NCBI GenBank assembly: GCA_049487715.1
Contig: CP150584.1
Location: 388,093 to 452,092 of the forward strand
Reading direction: 5' to 3'
Source: Pycnococcus provasolii
Lineage: Eukaryota; Chlorophyta; Pseudoscourfieldiophyceae; Pseudoscourfieldiales
Length of the DNA stretch: 64,000 nt
Positions 1 through 8,834 of the stretch are shown in pieces (within the stretch, counting starts at the first letter, position 1; every line of letters starts with the position of its first letter). The notes below the pieces were generated by a model. It worked only from the letters and a program-made list of their open reading frames with translations. It did no database searches and had not been told where the DNA came from. A program made the position numbers and the translations under genes.

Positions 1-615
1 CTTGCCCAGGCGCCTCCCGCTGGCGTTCCGGGTGACTTCGTCGCAATCGCTGCGGGTGATGCGCACTCTTTGGCGCTACGAGTCGACGGCAGTATCGCGT
101 GCTGGGGAGACAACAACGCAGGCCAAGCCCCTCCCGCTGGCGTTCCGGGCAACTTCGTCGCAATCGCTGCGGGTGCGCGTCACTCTTTGGCGCTACGAGT
201 CGACGGCAGTATCGCGTGCTGGGGAGACAACGCAGGCGGCCGGGCACCTCCCGACGGCGTTCCGGGCAACTTCGTCGCAATCGCTGCGGGTGACAACCAC
301 TCTTTGGCGCTACGAGTCGACGGCAGTATCGCGTGCTGGGGCCTCAACGATCGCCTCCAGGCGCCTCCCGACGGCGTTCCGGGGGACTTCGTCGCAATCG
401 CTGCGGGTGCGCATCACTCTTTGGCGTTACGAGTCGACGGCAGCGTTGCGTGCTGGGGAAGCAACCGAGACGGCCAAGCCCCTCCCGCCGGCGTTCCGGG
501 TGACTTCGTCGCAATCGCTGCGGGTGATGCGCACTCTTTGGCGCTTCGGCGCGACGGCAGTATCGCGTGCTGGGGCCGCAACGAGAACGGCGAAGCACCT
601 CCCGCTGGCGTCTCT
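1..615 (+). repeat. 111-bp tandem repeat encoding RCC1 blades
   Basis: Successive units of 111 bp (37 codons) carry the same core sequence with few differences. Most changes fall in the codons just after the Cys-Trp-Gly, which correspond to the blade loop. High DNA identity points to recent tandem duplication or gene conversion. Confidence 0.85.
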
Positions 616-648
616 GGTCCATTCAGGGCTACGCATGCGGATTTGTAA
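1..648 (+). CDS. RCC1-repeat (beta-propeller type) protein, 5' partial
   Basis: The reading frame is open from the first base of the window, so the N-terminus lies outside it. What remains is about five and a half consecutive RCC1-type blades of 37 residues. Each carries a V-A-I-A-A-G-x-x-H-S-L-A-L core followed by D-G-S-I/V-A-C-W-G, and the frame ends at a TAA. RCC1-like blades of this bacterial-style subtype (RCC1_2) form seven-bladed propellers that act as binding scaffolds; nothing here specifies a partner. The blades are nearly identical at DNA level, so the array has expanded or been homogenised recently. The last blade is followed by a short non-repeat tail. Family assignment is secure; cellular role is unknown. 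Confidence 0.85.
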   Translation, partial: LAQAPPAGVPGDFVAIAAGDAHSLALRVDGSIACWGDNNAGQAPPAGVPGNFVAIAAGARHSLALRVDGSIACWGDNAGGRAPPDGVPGNFVAIAAGDNHSLALRVDGSIACWGLNDRLQAPPDGVPGDFVAIAAGAHHSLALRVDGSVACWGSNRDGQAPPAGVPGDFVAIAAGDAHSLALRRDGSIACWGRNENGEAPPAGVSGPFRATHADL

Positions 649-761
649 GAAGGATTTTTGTTTACTCAACTTGTAACACCTCTTCAGAGTTGAATGTATA
701 GAATCTATACATATTCAAGGTGTCATTCTACCCACTGTCACTGTCACTGTCACGTCATCCG

Positions 762-890
762 TCACATGCCAAGCACCAAACGCACCGGGTATTCGACGAT
801 GTCCTTGATGCGACGCGAGAATGTCACCGCCTCACGACCGTCAATCAGCCGGTGGTCCAGTCGTACGTCAGCGCGATGTACATGCGACGA
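762..890 (-). pseudogene. DLST (2-oxoglutarate dehydrogenase E2) C-terminal fragment
   Basis: Read on the minus strand, this stretch encodes M-Y-I-A-L-T-Y-D, then after a five-base frame-disrupting insertion [12 protein letters not shown], and finally a basic segment ending L-V-L-G-M-stop. This is the C-terminal catalytic block of dihydrolipoyl succinyltransferase, including the conserved D-H-R-x-x-D-G active-site motif. Only about 40 codons remain. The frame is broken inside the active-site motif, and the upstream side runs directly into telomere-like repeats from about 893. It is a relic, not a functional gene. The family match rests on motif recognition, without alignment. Confidence 0.7.
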
Positions 891-892
891 AA

Positions 893-1012
893 AGGAGTAG
901 GGTGTAGGGTGTAGGGCTAGTGCTAGGGTTATGTGTGATTCGGGTATTAGGGTATGCGACGAAAAGGATTAGGGTGTAGGGTTAGTGCTAGGGTTAGCGC
1001 TAGGGGTGCTTC
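893..1012 (+). repeat. degenerate interstitial telomere-like repeats
   Basis: The stretch contains GGGTGTAGGG, GTGCTAGGGTTA, ATTAGGG and related variants of the TTAGGG unit seen at the chromosome end. A block starting TGCGACGAAAAGGA followed by TAGGGTGTAGGG occurs twice (about 883 and 954), so the junction between the DLST relic and the repeats has itself been duplicated. Confidence 0.75.
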
Positions 1013-1353
1013 TTGCGTGTCCCTGTGGAAACTGCCCCTTGTTTGTTTTTTTAGCTGTGTTTTTCCCCCTTAAGTCCCAAACGAAACCAAACCGCTTTGT
1101 CATATTTTGATAGTTTCACACACAACGTGTCGTATATTTGAAAAGATACACTCGCTTACTGCTCTGCTCACTGCTCTCTGCTGCTGCTTTCTGCTGCCAC
1201 CAATCCATCATTAAGCGTTCACGCCCTCCTGGTGGGCTCGCGAACTCGGCGGCTTGGGCTTCGGAGTTGGAGGAGGATTCCAGGATTCGTGCTCGTTCTC
1301 CTCATTCTCCCCGTGGTGACTCTCCTCCGGGAAAATTTATAAAAAAGACCTCC

Positions 1354-3204
1354 ATGACGACGCCATCGTTAGACCACAACAACAACAACAACAGCAGTGA
1401 GCCGCCTGCTGCTGCTGATGCGCCTAGACCTCCTCAGCCGACAAAGCGACCTCCTCCGAAAGAGTCGCCGTACGAACCAGGTGTGTGGATTGTCAACGGC
1501 TCCGAAACGTGGAAGGTGGGCAAGAGATACACGCTCATCAAACAAATCGGATCAGGCTCGTTCGGGGAAGTCTGCCTTGCCAGAGATACGCGAAACGACG
1601 ACCTGGTTGCGATGAAGCGAATTTCGGACATATCCGCAGACTCGTACCAGTGCCGGAAAACGCTCAGAGAGGTGTGCATACTAAGGAGACTCAGCCACCA
1701 CCCGAACATATGCAGACTCATAGACTGCTTCACAACGCCGAGCGACAAGGGAAGGCGTGCCGTCGTCGACGGGAAACTTGTCGCGCTCTCACTCGACTGC
1801 TACCTTATCTTCGAATACGCCGACGGCGGAGACCTGCTGTCAAACGAACACCTGCTCGACCAGAAGAACATCAAAAATATACTCACGCAAGTCCTTGCTG
1901 GGCTCAACTTCCTCCACGTGAACGGCGTCCTTCACCGAGACATCAAGTCAGCGAACGTGCTTATGGTTGACGGAGTCGCTAAAATATGCGACTTTGGGTG
2001 CGCACGCAGCGCGGCGTGGAAACCAGTCAGCTTCACGAACCGTTCGCTCTCGCCGTCCATCCCGCTGAACGAGCTTGACAGCCAGAATGAAAACAACGAC
2101 CAAACGACACCCGTCGCCGCCGCCGCCGCCGCCGCCGCGGCTCCCGAAGCCGCCGCCGAAAACGGCGACAATGGCGACGACGACGACGACGGGCAACCAC
2201 CACGGCCGCAGTCCGTACTACCACCTCAGGCTGCCGCAACAACCAGCAGCGCGGACGGCGCATCGAGCCACGACGACTTGCGTGCGAGGCAGCAGAAGAT
2301 GCTGCGTCGGCAGATGACAAAGACCGTCGCGACGCCGTGCTACCGAGCTCCGGAGGTGGTCATGCTCCACGATGGCAACTACACGTTTGAGGTGGACATA
2401 TGGGGCGTGGGGTGCATCTTCGCCGAGCTGCTGCAGCGCGAGAAGACGGCGTATCCAGTGCCGCTGTTCAATGCCGTGACGACGGGGGAGGTGCACGAGC
2501 CAATCACCGGACAGCGGTACGCGCGAGGCAGCGAGCAGGAGCTCGACGCCATCTTCGACGTCATCGGCACGCCGCCGTGGCGATATGCCGAAAGTATACC
2601 AAGCGACTTGTGGCGCAACTACCTGAGTCGCATCCCCGGACATCCGGGCACTCTCATGGAGAACTACTCGTCGAGCGGCACGCTTGCATTTGACCTTCTG
2701 AATCGTATGCTGGCTCTCGATCCTGAGCGCCGCATCATGACGGAGGAGGCGCTACACCACATCTACCTCGCCGATCAAGATGCGCCGGAGCAGGTCACGC
2801 ACGCGTCAGCCGCAGCTGGATGGGCGCGGCTGCGACGCGACAAGGATTCGGCAAAGACGATCGAACGCAAGGACAGCGACGGCGCGCTCGGCACCAGTGC
2901 GGATGGAACGACGCCCATCGATGCACTGGCGGGAGCGAAGTCGGCAGCCAAGACGAAGGGGTCGCACGACGTGGCGCACGAGTGGTTCAGCATCGAGAAT
3001 CCGAGTATAGCGCTAGCTTGCCTGGAGCAGGATCTGGACAACAATTCGCTTACGTCGTCTAATCTGAAAGACCATGTCGCGTACATGCAGGAGTGCTTGA
3101 AACGTGAATGTGAGGCGCACGCTTTCCGCAGCATGGGATTCTTCTTTGGCGAAAAGCCGCGGTGGTGGAAGACCAAGGGGTACCACTGCGGAGATTTCAA
3201 ATAA
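1354..3204 (+). CDS. CMGC/MAPK-like protein kinase with activation-segment insertion
   Basis: The 616-residue protein has a complete Ser/Thr kinase domain. It shows the glycine loop G-S-G-S-F-G (66-71), the V-A-M-K lysine (about 87), H-R-D-I-K-S-A-N (194-201), D-F-G (213-215), Y-R-A-P-E (330-334) and D-I-W-G-V-G-C. The V-A-T-x-x-Y-R-A-P-E signature and overall spacing are CMGC/MAPK-like. About 100 residues of Ala-, Asp- and Gln-rich low-complexity sequence are inserted between DFG and APE, and the MAPK T-x-Y dual-phosphorylation site reads T-K-T. The ATG at 1354 is the first in frame. Upstream the frame stays open with a hydrophobic Leu/Cys-rich stretch but has no ATG, so an unrecognised upstream exon is possible. 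A C-terminal extension of about 150 residues has no recognised domain. Confidence 0.85.
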   Translation: MTTPSLDHNNNNNSSEPPAAADAPRPPQPTKRPPPKESPYEPGVWIVNGSETWKVGKRYTLIKQIGSGSFGEVCLARDTRNDDLVAMKRISDISADSYQCRKTLREVCILRRLSHHPNICRLIDCFTTPSDKGRRAVVDGKLVALSLDCYLIFEYADGGDLLSNEHLLDQKNIKNILTQVLAGLNFLHVNGVLHRDIKSANVLMVDGVAKICDFGCARSAAWKPVSFTNRSLSPSIPLNELDSQNENNDQTTPVAAAAAAAAAPEAAAENGDNGDDDDDGQPPRPQSVLPPQAAATTSSADGASSHDDLRARQQKMLRRQMTKTVATPCYRAPEVVMLHDGNYTFEVDIWGVGCIFAELLQREKTAYPVPLFNAVTTGEVHEPITGQRYARGSEQELDAIFDVIGTPPWRYAESIPSDLWRNYLSRIPGHPGTLMENYSSSGTLAFDLLNRMLALDPERRIMTEEALHHIYLADQDAPEQVTHASAAAGWARLRRDKDSAKTIERKDSDGALGTSADGTTPIDALAGAKSAAKTKGSHDVAHEWFSIENPSIALACLEQDLDNNSLTSSNLKDHVAYMQECLKRECEAHAFRSMGFFFGEKPRWWKTKGYHCGDFK

Positions 3205-3291
3205 AAATAAAACAAACAAACAAACGGTGACCACCTTTTGTGTTTCCTCTAAGAAGTATGTTACAAGTAAAGATTTGCCCTATCCATAGCC

Positions 3292-4527
3292 CTACTTTCG
3301 ATACCCACCTCGTCTCGCGAGCACATGCGTTTCGAAGCCGGTGCCGCGGTCCACGCCATCCCAGAACCGACTTGGTGGGATGTTGAAGCGATTCGGCGGC
3401 GGTGCTACGCCACGATTTCTCCACGAGTGATCTGGCACGCCCGCAGGTATGTTGAATCCACCCGAGGTGCCGGCGGCGGCTGCCGCGGGTGTATCCTTCG
3501 TCGTCGGCGCTTCAGCGGCGGCGTGCCGCTTTGCCGCTCGCCGCGCGGCGGCAGCAGCCATAGGATCACCGAAGCGCACTGCCGCGGCACGCTCTTGGTC
3601 CAAGCTCGGAGCCATATCGTGCCGAGCAAAAGGCTGTGCAGATGCAGCCATGAGTTCCGTGCGCGCCGCCTCAGCCTCCTGCTGCTGCCGAACTCCGCTT
3701 GCCCAGGTGGGACGGTCGCCTCGTCCGTCTTCGCCTTTTGCACGCGCCTCCGCCTCCGCCGCGCGTCTCCTTGGATCCGACGACGCGAGCATGCTAACGT
3801 GTTCCGCCTTTCCTCCCTCTAGCCGTTTGCCCGTGGTTGGATCTCTGTAAACGGTTTCAGCGCCCGCTCCCGATTCAGCCATCTGTGCCATCCGACGATC
3901 TTCGAATGCGCGTTTCGCAGCAAGCTCTTCGCGCACCTCCGCGGCAGTTCGCAGCCCACTCGCAATTTTTGGTGGTGCCGCGTCGTCGTCTGCAGGTTGC
4001 TTTCTCGGCGGCGACAGGTCACGCTCTGCGTCCTGGATTTTCCTCCTCGGCGGCGACAGGTCACGCTCTGCGTCTTGTGTTTTCCTCCTCGGCGGCGATA
4101 GGTCACGCTCTGCGTCCTGTGTTTTCCTCCTCGGCGGCGACAGGTCTCGTCCTTGGTGCTGCGTCGTCGCATTCATCGCCAAGTCTTTTCGTTCCAAGTT
4201 TGATTTTCTCAAGAGAGACTCCCCAAGTTCTTGACTCCCTTTCAAGGCCAACTTCCTAGAAGAAGGTTCTTGCACGACGTCTCCGACGATGACGGCACCT
4301 TCCCGTTGAAGCCTCGTTTGAAGAAGGAGGGGATCCTCCAACGAAGCACCTTCATCATCCAAGGGGTGATCAAAGTGGGAAGGATCATTGATGTCGTCGT
4401 CATCCACCAGGTGAACACCACCATGAGCACCAGTAGCAGAGTGCTTTCTTTTCACCTTTCTTTTCTTCTTGTTGCCGCCGCCGCCGCCGACGCCGACGCC
4501 GCCATTGTTGTCACCATCATCCGCCAT
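3292..4527 (-). CDS. BUD13: BUD13 homolog, RES-complex pre-mRNA splicing factor
   Basis: The 411-residue protein has the two hallmarks of BUD13/CWC26. One is a set of four tandem R-D-L-S-P-P-R-R/K units about 15 residues apart in the N-terminal half. The other is the conserved C-terminus N-R-F-N-I-x-P-x-x-x-W-D-G-V-D-R-x-x-G-F-E. BUD13 with Snu17 and Pml1 forms the RES complex, which joins the spliceosome at activation and promotes splicing and nuclear retention of unspliced RNA. The N-terminus is Gly/Asn- and Lys-rich with a poly-Asp patch. The start ATG at 4527 lies in a good context. The gene is convergent with the kinase (87-bp spacer) and divergent from the homeodomain gene. Confidence 0.88.
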   Translation of the reverse strand: MADDGDNNGGVGVGGGGGNKKKRKVKRKHSATGAHGGVHLVDDDDINDPSHFDHPLDDEGASLEDPLLLQTRLQREGAVIVGDVVQEPSSRKLALKGSQELGESLLRKSNLERKDLAMNATTQHQGRDLSPPRRKTQDAERDLSPPRRKTQDAERDLSPPRRKIQDAERDLSPPRKQPADDDAAPPKIASGLRTAAEVREELAAKRAFEDRRMAQMAESGAGAETVYRDPTTGKRLEGGKAEHVSMLASSDPRRRAAEAEARAKGEDGRGDRPTWASGVRQQQEAEAARTELMAASAQPFARHDMAPSLDQERAAAVRFGDPMAAAAARRAAKRHAAAEAPTTKDTPAAAAAGTSGGFNIPAGVPDHSWRNRGVAPPPNRFNIPPSRFWDGVDRGTGFETHVLARRGGYRK

Positions 4528-4736
4528 GGTATGGGAAGGGAATGATGAAAATTGCGAGGCTCTTGATTGGGGGTTGGGAAAGGTCTCGCATATATATTAT
4601 TTCACAAACCCCGAACTATAATTGATAATTCGATTGGGGGTTTCATCTCCGTTTTTTACATTTGGGATTCCCCTATTTATTAATTAACCTTATTAGGCGA
4701 CTTCTCTCCCTCTTATTATTCCTAAGAATTCTGCGC
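4528..4736. promoter_or_regulatory. shared divergent promoter, BUD13 / homeodomain gene
   Basis: A 209-bp spacer separates the two start codons. It is AT-rich compared with the flanking genes and contains CATATATATTATTT near 4588, a possible TATA-like element. Function is inferred from position only. Confidence 0.4.
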
Positions 4737-5210
4737 ATGGCAACCCGTCGTGGCAGCGGCGGCTCTGATGGTGAAGCCGATGATGGTGATGGTGCGGAAG
4801 ATTTCTCCAAGAGTAATAGAATACGGAGTCGACTGCAGTCTCGCATCGATGCGCTGGAGTCGACTCTTACGGTTCTGAAAACCTCAGCTTTAAGAGAAAA
4901 CACGCTCAGGCAGGAACATTTCACCGCACTCGAGGCGTTGTTCGAAATGACGCCGAGACCCGACGACGACCGCATACAACACTTAGCGTCCAGCCTAAAC
5001 GTCGCGCCGCAAGCTGTCATGGCGTGGTTCAGGAATAGGAGAGTCGAAACAAAAAGAAGTATCATCAGACAGAGAAAAATTAACGCGTGCGGCACGATTG
5101 CCTTTTTGTTAGCCGTCGTGCTGGCAGTTCTGTACGCGCGCTACGACCCCGCGGAAATTGCACGAGCAAGAAGACTTGACGCGAGAAAAGCGAGAAGTAG
5201 CCGAGTCTGA
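4737..5210 (+). CDS. homeodomain protein with C-terminal membrane helix
   Basis: The 157-residue protein has an acidic N-terminus and a short Leu-containing coiled-coil-like segment (about 25-55). A homeodomain follows (about 54-112), with helix 1 around F-T-A-L-E-A-L-F-E, helix 2 around I-Q-H-L-A-S-S-L, and recognition helix A-V-M-A-W-F-R-N-R-R. The near-invariant W, F, N and R are at 97, 98, 100 and 102. After a basic tail comes a hydrophobic segment (about 118-134) of transmembrane length, then about 20 charged residues. The layout implies a tail-anchored homeodomain protein that would need proteolytic release to reach DNA. Alternatively the helix may be a core element of some non-DNA-binding Hox-like fold. 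Start chosen as the first ATG in frame. Confidence 0.75.
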   Translation: MATRRGSGGSDGEADDGDGAEDFSKSNRIRSRLQSRIDALESTLTVLKTSALRENTLRQEHFTALEALFEMTPRPDDDRIQHLASSLNVAPQAVMAWFRNRRVETKRSIIRQRKINACGTIAFLLAVVLAVLYARYDPAEIARARRLDARKARSSRV

Positions 5211-5273
5211 ACGAGCTAAAGCCTAATGCTGTATTTCAAAACAAACACAAGTAACACTCATTTCACATCGTCG

Positions 5274-7745
5274 TCACTCGTCCACCACAGCGGCGGCGCC
5301 GGGAGGAAGCAAGGCGTCCTCGCCGTCGACGACGAACGACTCGTACGCACCCACCGAACGCACACCATCAAGGCCCGTCTCAGGCGTCACAAACTCGCCA
5401 GCCACATGCGCCAAATCGGCGTCGCGGGCGAGAACGTCGTCCGAAGCGTCTCCAGCTTGCGAGCGAACGCAACGATAGCGGATCCACAGCAACTTGCTTG
5501 TGCCAGGCGCAAGGTCGCCAAAGCCAAGCAGACCAGCGCGACGCAAACTTCCGTGCAAACGTAGCACCGGACGGTTGCCGTCGATCAGAAATGCAACAGC
5601 TGGCGTGACGTCGAGAACATGTGGAGGCAGCACAACGTCAGCCGCCGTCTCATCATCCTCGCCTCCACCCGCCTCCACCTTCTCCTCCGTCTCCGCCTCC
5701 GCCTCGTCGGGCGGAGAGACATCGGCTGGCGCACCCGCATTCGTATCCGCGGAGAAGAAGTCGAACGAGCGTGGCTCCGCGCTTTGTGAAGGCGATGCCT
5801 TAGCTTCCACCTTCGGAGAAAATTTCTTGCGCTGAGCAACGTATGCCTTCAGCTCCTCGGCATCACCGTACTTCGCCTCCACCACAAGCACTGCCGCATC
5901 TCCGGCGCGGAGCTTCCCAAGTGCGGATCGCATCTTTCGCTCAGCCACCGGCATGACCAGTCGAGCACCGTCAGCCGCACGCGAACGCTCCTCCTCGAGC
6001 GCAGTGGCGTTCGCGAGTGCCAGCTTCGCGCGACGGCGTGCGGCAATAATTCGAGTGTACAGTGGAAGTGCGCAGCGATCAACGGCAACGGCCCATGCAG
6101 CGGGAAGAATGAAAGCGAGCGCCGTGGATATGGGAGTGGTGGCTGGATAGACGAATATTGGCACGCTCACGCGCTGCTGTCCGCGTCCACATCGCAACTT
6201 GTACGTGATGCCCGTCATCGACAGATTAGATGCGCACCCCACGAAGCGCGAGGGCGACGAGCTGCCATCCTCCTCCTTCTCCTCCTCCTCATCGTCGTCG
6301 TCGTCGTCGTGCACCTGTTCTCCGTTCGCCCACTCCTCGCCACGCGCAGCACGCTTTTCGAGGTCAGCATCAATCTTCTGTCTGCTTCCAATCTCAAAGT
6401 CAAATCCATTCAGCACGGAAACGTGTAGGCGTGCGCGCACGACACGCGACCTTCCCAGGCGACGTGCGCACGTCAGTGCGACGCCGAGTCCCGTCCCGAG
6501 CGTGAATTCGCACGTTCCCGTGGACACGGCGGGGATGTCGCGCGTCAAGCCGACGCTCATCAGGCCACCAGGACCGACGGTCCATGTCCAGTGCCCCTCG
6601 ATGTGGTCCGTCAATCGGCGATACATCTTGCTTGTGAGTGTGAGGCCTCCCACACCAGCACTTTCGTCGGTCGAAAGCCCCGCGGCAGCGGCAAGCGCGG
6701 CGCCGCGCGTTCCGAGGCTTCCTCCAAACACGAACCGACTTCGAGGTGACAAGACGCGCTGCATTTCGACAGTCGCGATGCTCTGCGACGAGCTTATGTG
6801 CGCATTCACCTGCGCAGTATGCCGGCTGTCCACCTGCCGATGCCATCCCGCGAGCACGCTGCCTGTGCCAAGCCCACCTCGTTTTGCGACGACGCTCCCA
6901 CCGAACAGGGCGGTATCTTTCTGCGTGACTGGCTGCGTGACGGAGCTGCTGAGGCTCACGCTCTTGAGTCCCGCGCGGTAAGGGCTTGCGGCGGCGAAAG
7001 CGGCGGGTGGCGGTGCAGGCACCTGAAGTGCCTGCGTTCTCGCGACGATGTCGGGCACGCCTCGCTGGCGCAGGGCGTCGTACACCTGCCTTCTCCACTG
7101 TCTCTCCTGCTGTTGGATCCGTCTTCGCGTAAGATTCGCGGGCAAGAACGCCTCCGTGGCACTGACGCCGAACACGTAGCTGCTTCTGTACGTGGTGAGC
7201 GCCTCTCTTCTTTTCTCCTCCGCACGTCGCTTCATGCGCGCAAACTTCTTCTGACGTTCCGCCTCCTCTGCCGACTTGCCCGAAGTGCCTTCTGCCGTTG
7301 TGGTCTGGCTGCGCAGGAAGCTGAACAGGTCAGCGTCGTACCCGAACGGCCCGTCTGCGCGCGCTAGTTCTTGCCCCGTCGCTAACCCGTGTGCGCCGTA
7401 AATGTCGTAGATCGCACGTTTATCCGGGTCCGACAAGACTTCGTACGCCTCGTTGACTAACCTGAAGCGCTCCGCGGCAATGGTCGATATGTGCCCGCCA
7501 TGGTTCTCCTCCTCCGAATGCTTTTCCTCCTCCTCCTCCCCATTATCCTCCCTGCTCCCAGCCTCCCCAGCCTCCCCCGTTGATGGTGAGGGAGGATGAG
7601 AGCTCCTCACGTCGTGGTTCATCATGTGTTTGTCTGGGTGCACTGCGGACGCCATGGTTCGGTACGCTCCTCTGATTTCAGCAGAGGAGGAGGAGCGAGG
7701 CACATTTAATATGGCGTAGTAGTCCATGAGACCATGGTCAGCCAT
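5274..7745 (-). CDS. DNAJC11: DNAJC11-like mitochondrial J protein
   Basis: The 823-residue protein begins M-A-D-H-G-L-M-D-Y-Y-A-I-L at an ATG in near-ideal context (CCACCGCCATGG). An N-terminal J domain carries H-P-D at the helix II-III loop, interrupted after the HPD by a long acidic Ser/Glu insertion. The middle resembles the beta-rich region of DNAJC11. The C-terminus matches DUF3395, with the L-P-x-F/G-F-x-D-x-x-x-G pattern and Y-R-C/Y-R near the end. DNAJC11 associates with the MICOS/MIB complex and supports cristae organisation. The protein is longer than the roughly 560-residue animal form because of low-complexity insertions, including runs of Asp and Glu. An in-frame ATG at 7985 would add 80 Pro/Arg-rich residues and is less likely. 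Confidence 0.82.
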   Translation of the reverse strand: MADHGLMDYYAILNVPRSSSSAEIRGAYRTMASAVHPDKHMMNHDVRSSHPPSPSTGEAGEAGSREDNGEEEEEKHSEEENHGGHISTIAAERFRLVNEAYEVLSDPDKRAIYDIYGAHGLATGQELARADGPFGYDADLFSFLRSQTTTAEGTSGKSAEEAERQKKFARMKRRAEEKRREALTTYRSSYVFGVSATEAFLPANLTRRRIQQQERQWRRQVYDALRQRGVPDIVARTQALQVPAPPPAAFAAASPYRAGLKSVSLSSSVTQPVTQKDTALFGGSVVAKRGGLGTGSVLAGWHRQVDSRHTAQVNAHISSSQSIATVEMQRVLSPRSRFVFGGSLGTRGAALAAAAGLSTDESAGVGGLTLTSKMYRRLTDHIEGHWTWTVGPGGLMSVGLTRDIPAVSTGTCEFTLGTGLGVALTCARRLGRSRVVRARLHVSVLNGFDFEIGSRQKIDADLEKRAARGEEWANGEQVHDDDDDDEEEEKEEDGSSSPSRFVGCASNLSMTGITYKLRCGRGQQRVSVPIFVYPATTPISTALAFILPAAWAVAVDRCALPLYTRIIAARRRAKLALANATALEEERSRAADGARLVMPVAERKMRSALGKLRAGDAAVLVVEAKYGDAEELKAYVAQRKKFSPKVEAKASPSQSAEPRSFDFFSADTNAGAPADVSPPDEAEAETEEKVEAGGGEDDETAADVVLPPHVLDVTPAVAFLIDGNRPVLRLHGSLRRAGLLGFGDLAPGTSKLLWIRYRCVRSQAGDASDDVLARDADLAHVAGEFVTPETGLDGVRSVGAYESFVVDGEDALLPPGAAAVVDE

Positions 7746-7980
7746 GGCGGTGGAGGAGCGTTCCTCCCCAGTCCTATTCGGCATGAATGCCACGGAATGG
7801 AAAAATGACGGGGAGGGGGAGAATGGAAATAGTCTAAGAAAGGGGGGAGGCGGGGGCAGGGCAAAACAAAAGAAGGAAGGGGGATCCCTTGTTGGTCTAC
7901 CACGTTCGCTTGGTTTTACAGGCCTCCTGGGGATCCCGGTCGCGCGTTCTGCCGTTCTTCTCACGCGTGTTTGTTGTATG

Positions 7981-8403
7981 CTCATTAACCTGCCTTGCTC
8001 TCGCTCTACTTCTTAGCGCAACAAGCCACCTGCGTGCGTGACCTGGATGGTGCACGACCGCACGTGGCCGCGGCTTGCGCTTTTACGCGACGTGCGCCGG
8101 CGGCTGATGGTGCCAGTTCCGCACTTCCGCTATCTATCGCGAGCTGCAAGCGAGGTCCGTAACAAAGCGCTGCTCGCACCTTCCCCCGGCTTGCGCCGCG
8201 CGCGTCGGTCGCGGCGAGCGCGGCATTTGTAGCAACCCGTGACGGGCGTGCTCCAATTAACCTGCCTTGCTCTCGCTCTAGCGCAACAAAGACATGCCAC
8301 CGCGTGCGCGACATGGTGCAAGACTGTGGCCGCCGGCCGCGGCTAGTTGCGCTTTTACGCGACGTGCGCCGGCGGCTGATGGTGCCAGTTCCGCACTTCC
8401 GCC
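7981..8403 (+). repeat. direct duplication of a ~150-bp segment
   Basis: A block at about 7981-8130 recurs at about 8252-8403, an offset of 272 bp. It starts TTAACCTGCCTTGCTCTCGCTCTA, and its 3' half (from CTTTTACGCGACGTGCGCCG to CAGTTCCGCACTTCCGC) is nearly identical in the two copies. The 5' halves differ by small insertions. The first copy reaches the extreme 5' end of the extended DNAJC11 frame. No gene is supported in it. Confidence 0.75.
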
Positions 8404-8834
8404 TGTAGATGTAGAGTACACTGTGCGATTGAGCACATCGCGCACCACTGCGTGTCCATGGAGTATTGCCTCGCAGAACGCACACATCTTGCCATTCTTG
8501 CGTGACACAAAGAAGACCAAACTCTCGACGCACGTGGCAAGCAGAACCTCGTGATCACGCCGGGTGCGAAACTGGAACGCGACATGACGCGCGCCAACGG
8601 ATCCATGCACGACATTCTCAAATTTCTCGCCGCCCACGTGGACGAGTGGGACTCCTCGACGGAGGACGTGGCACGGCGCGATTTCCGGTCGCAGACTCAT
8701 GCGAAGGAAAGCACTATGCCAACATAATCGCCAACGGAGTAAGTGCCATGACTGCGGAGGTAAAACGTTGTTCTCTGACGGCAACTAGCCTTTGATTTTT
8801 GTTCAATAATTAATTTTTCATTTTAATAATTTAC
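8404..8834. other. unassigned interval with possible decayed coding sequence
   Basis: No intact gene is supported here. On the plus strand, codons 8550-8727 form a 59-residue GC3-rich frame (N-L-V-I-T-P-G-A-K-L-E-R-D-M to T-M-P-T-stop) with no start. On the minus strand the overlapping frame contains F-R-T-R-R-D-H-E-V-L-L-A-T and S-L-V-F-F-V-S-R-K-N-G-K, loosely like the beta strands of a hotdog-fold thioesterase. Both cannot be real; either could be a relic or an exon whose partners I could not find. Confidence 0.35.

Noticed and set aside
1138-1353. N-terminal extension of the kinase with a signal-peptide-like Leu/Cys-rich stretch
   Set aside because: It begins at TTG with no ATG; the open frame is likely leader or an unproven exon.
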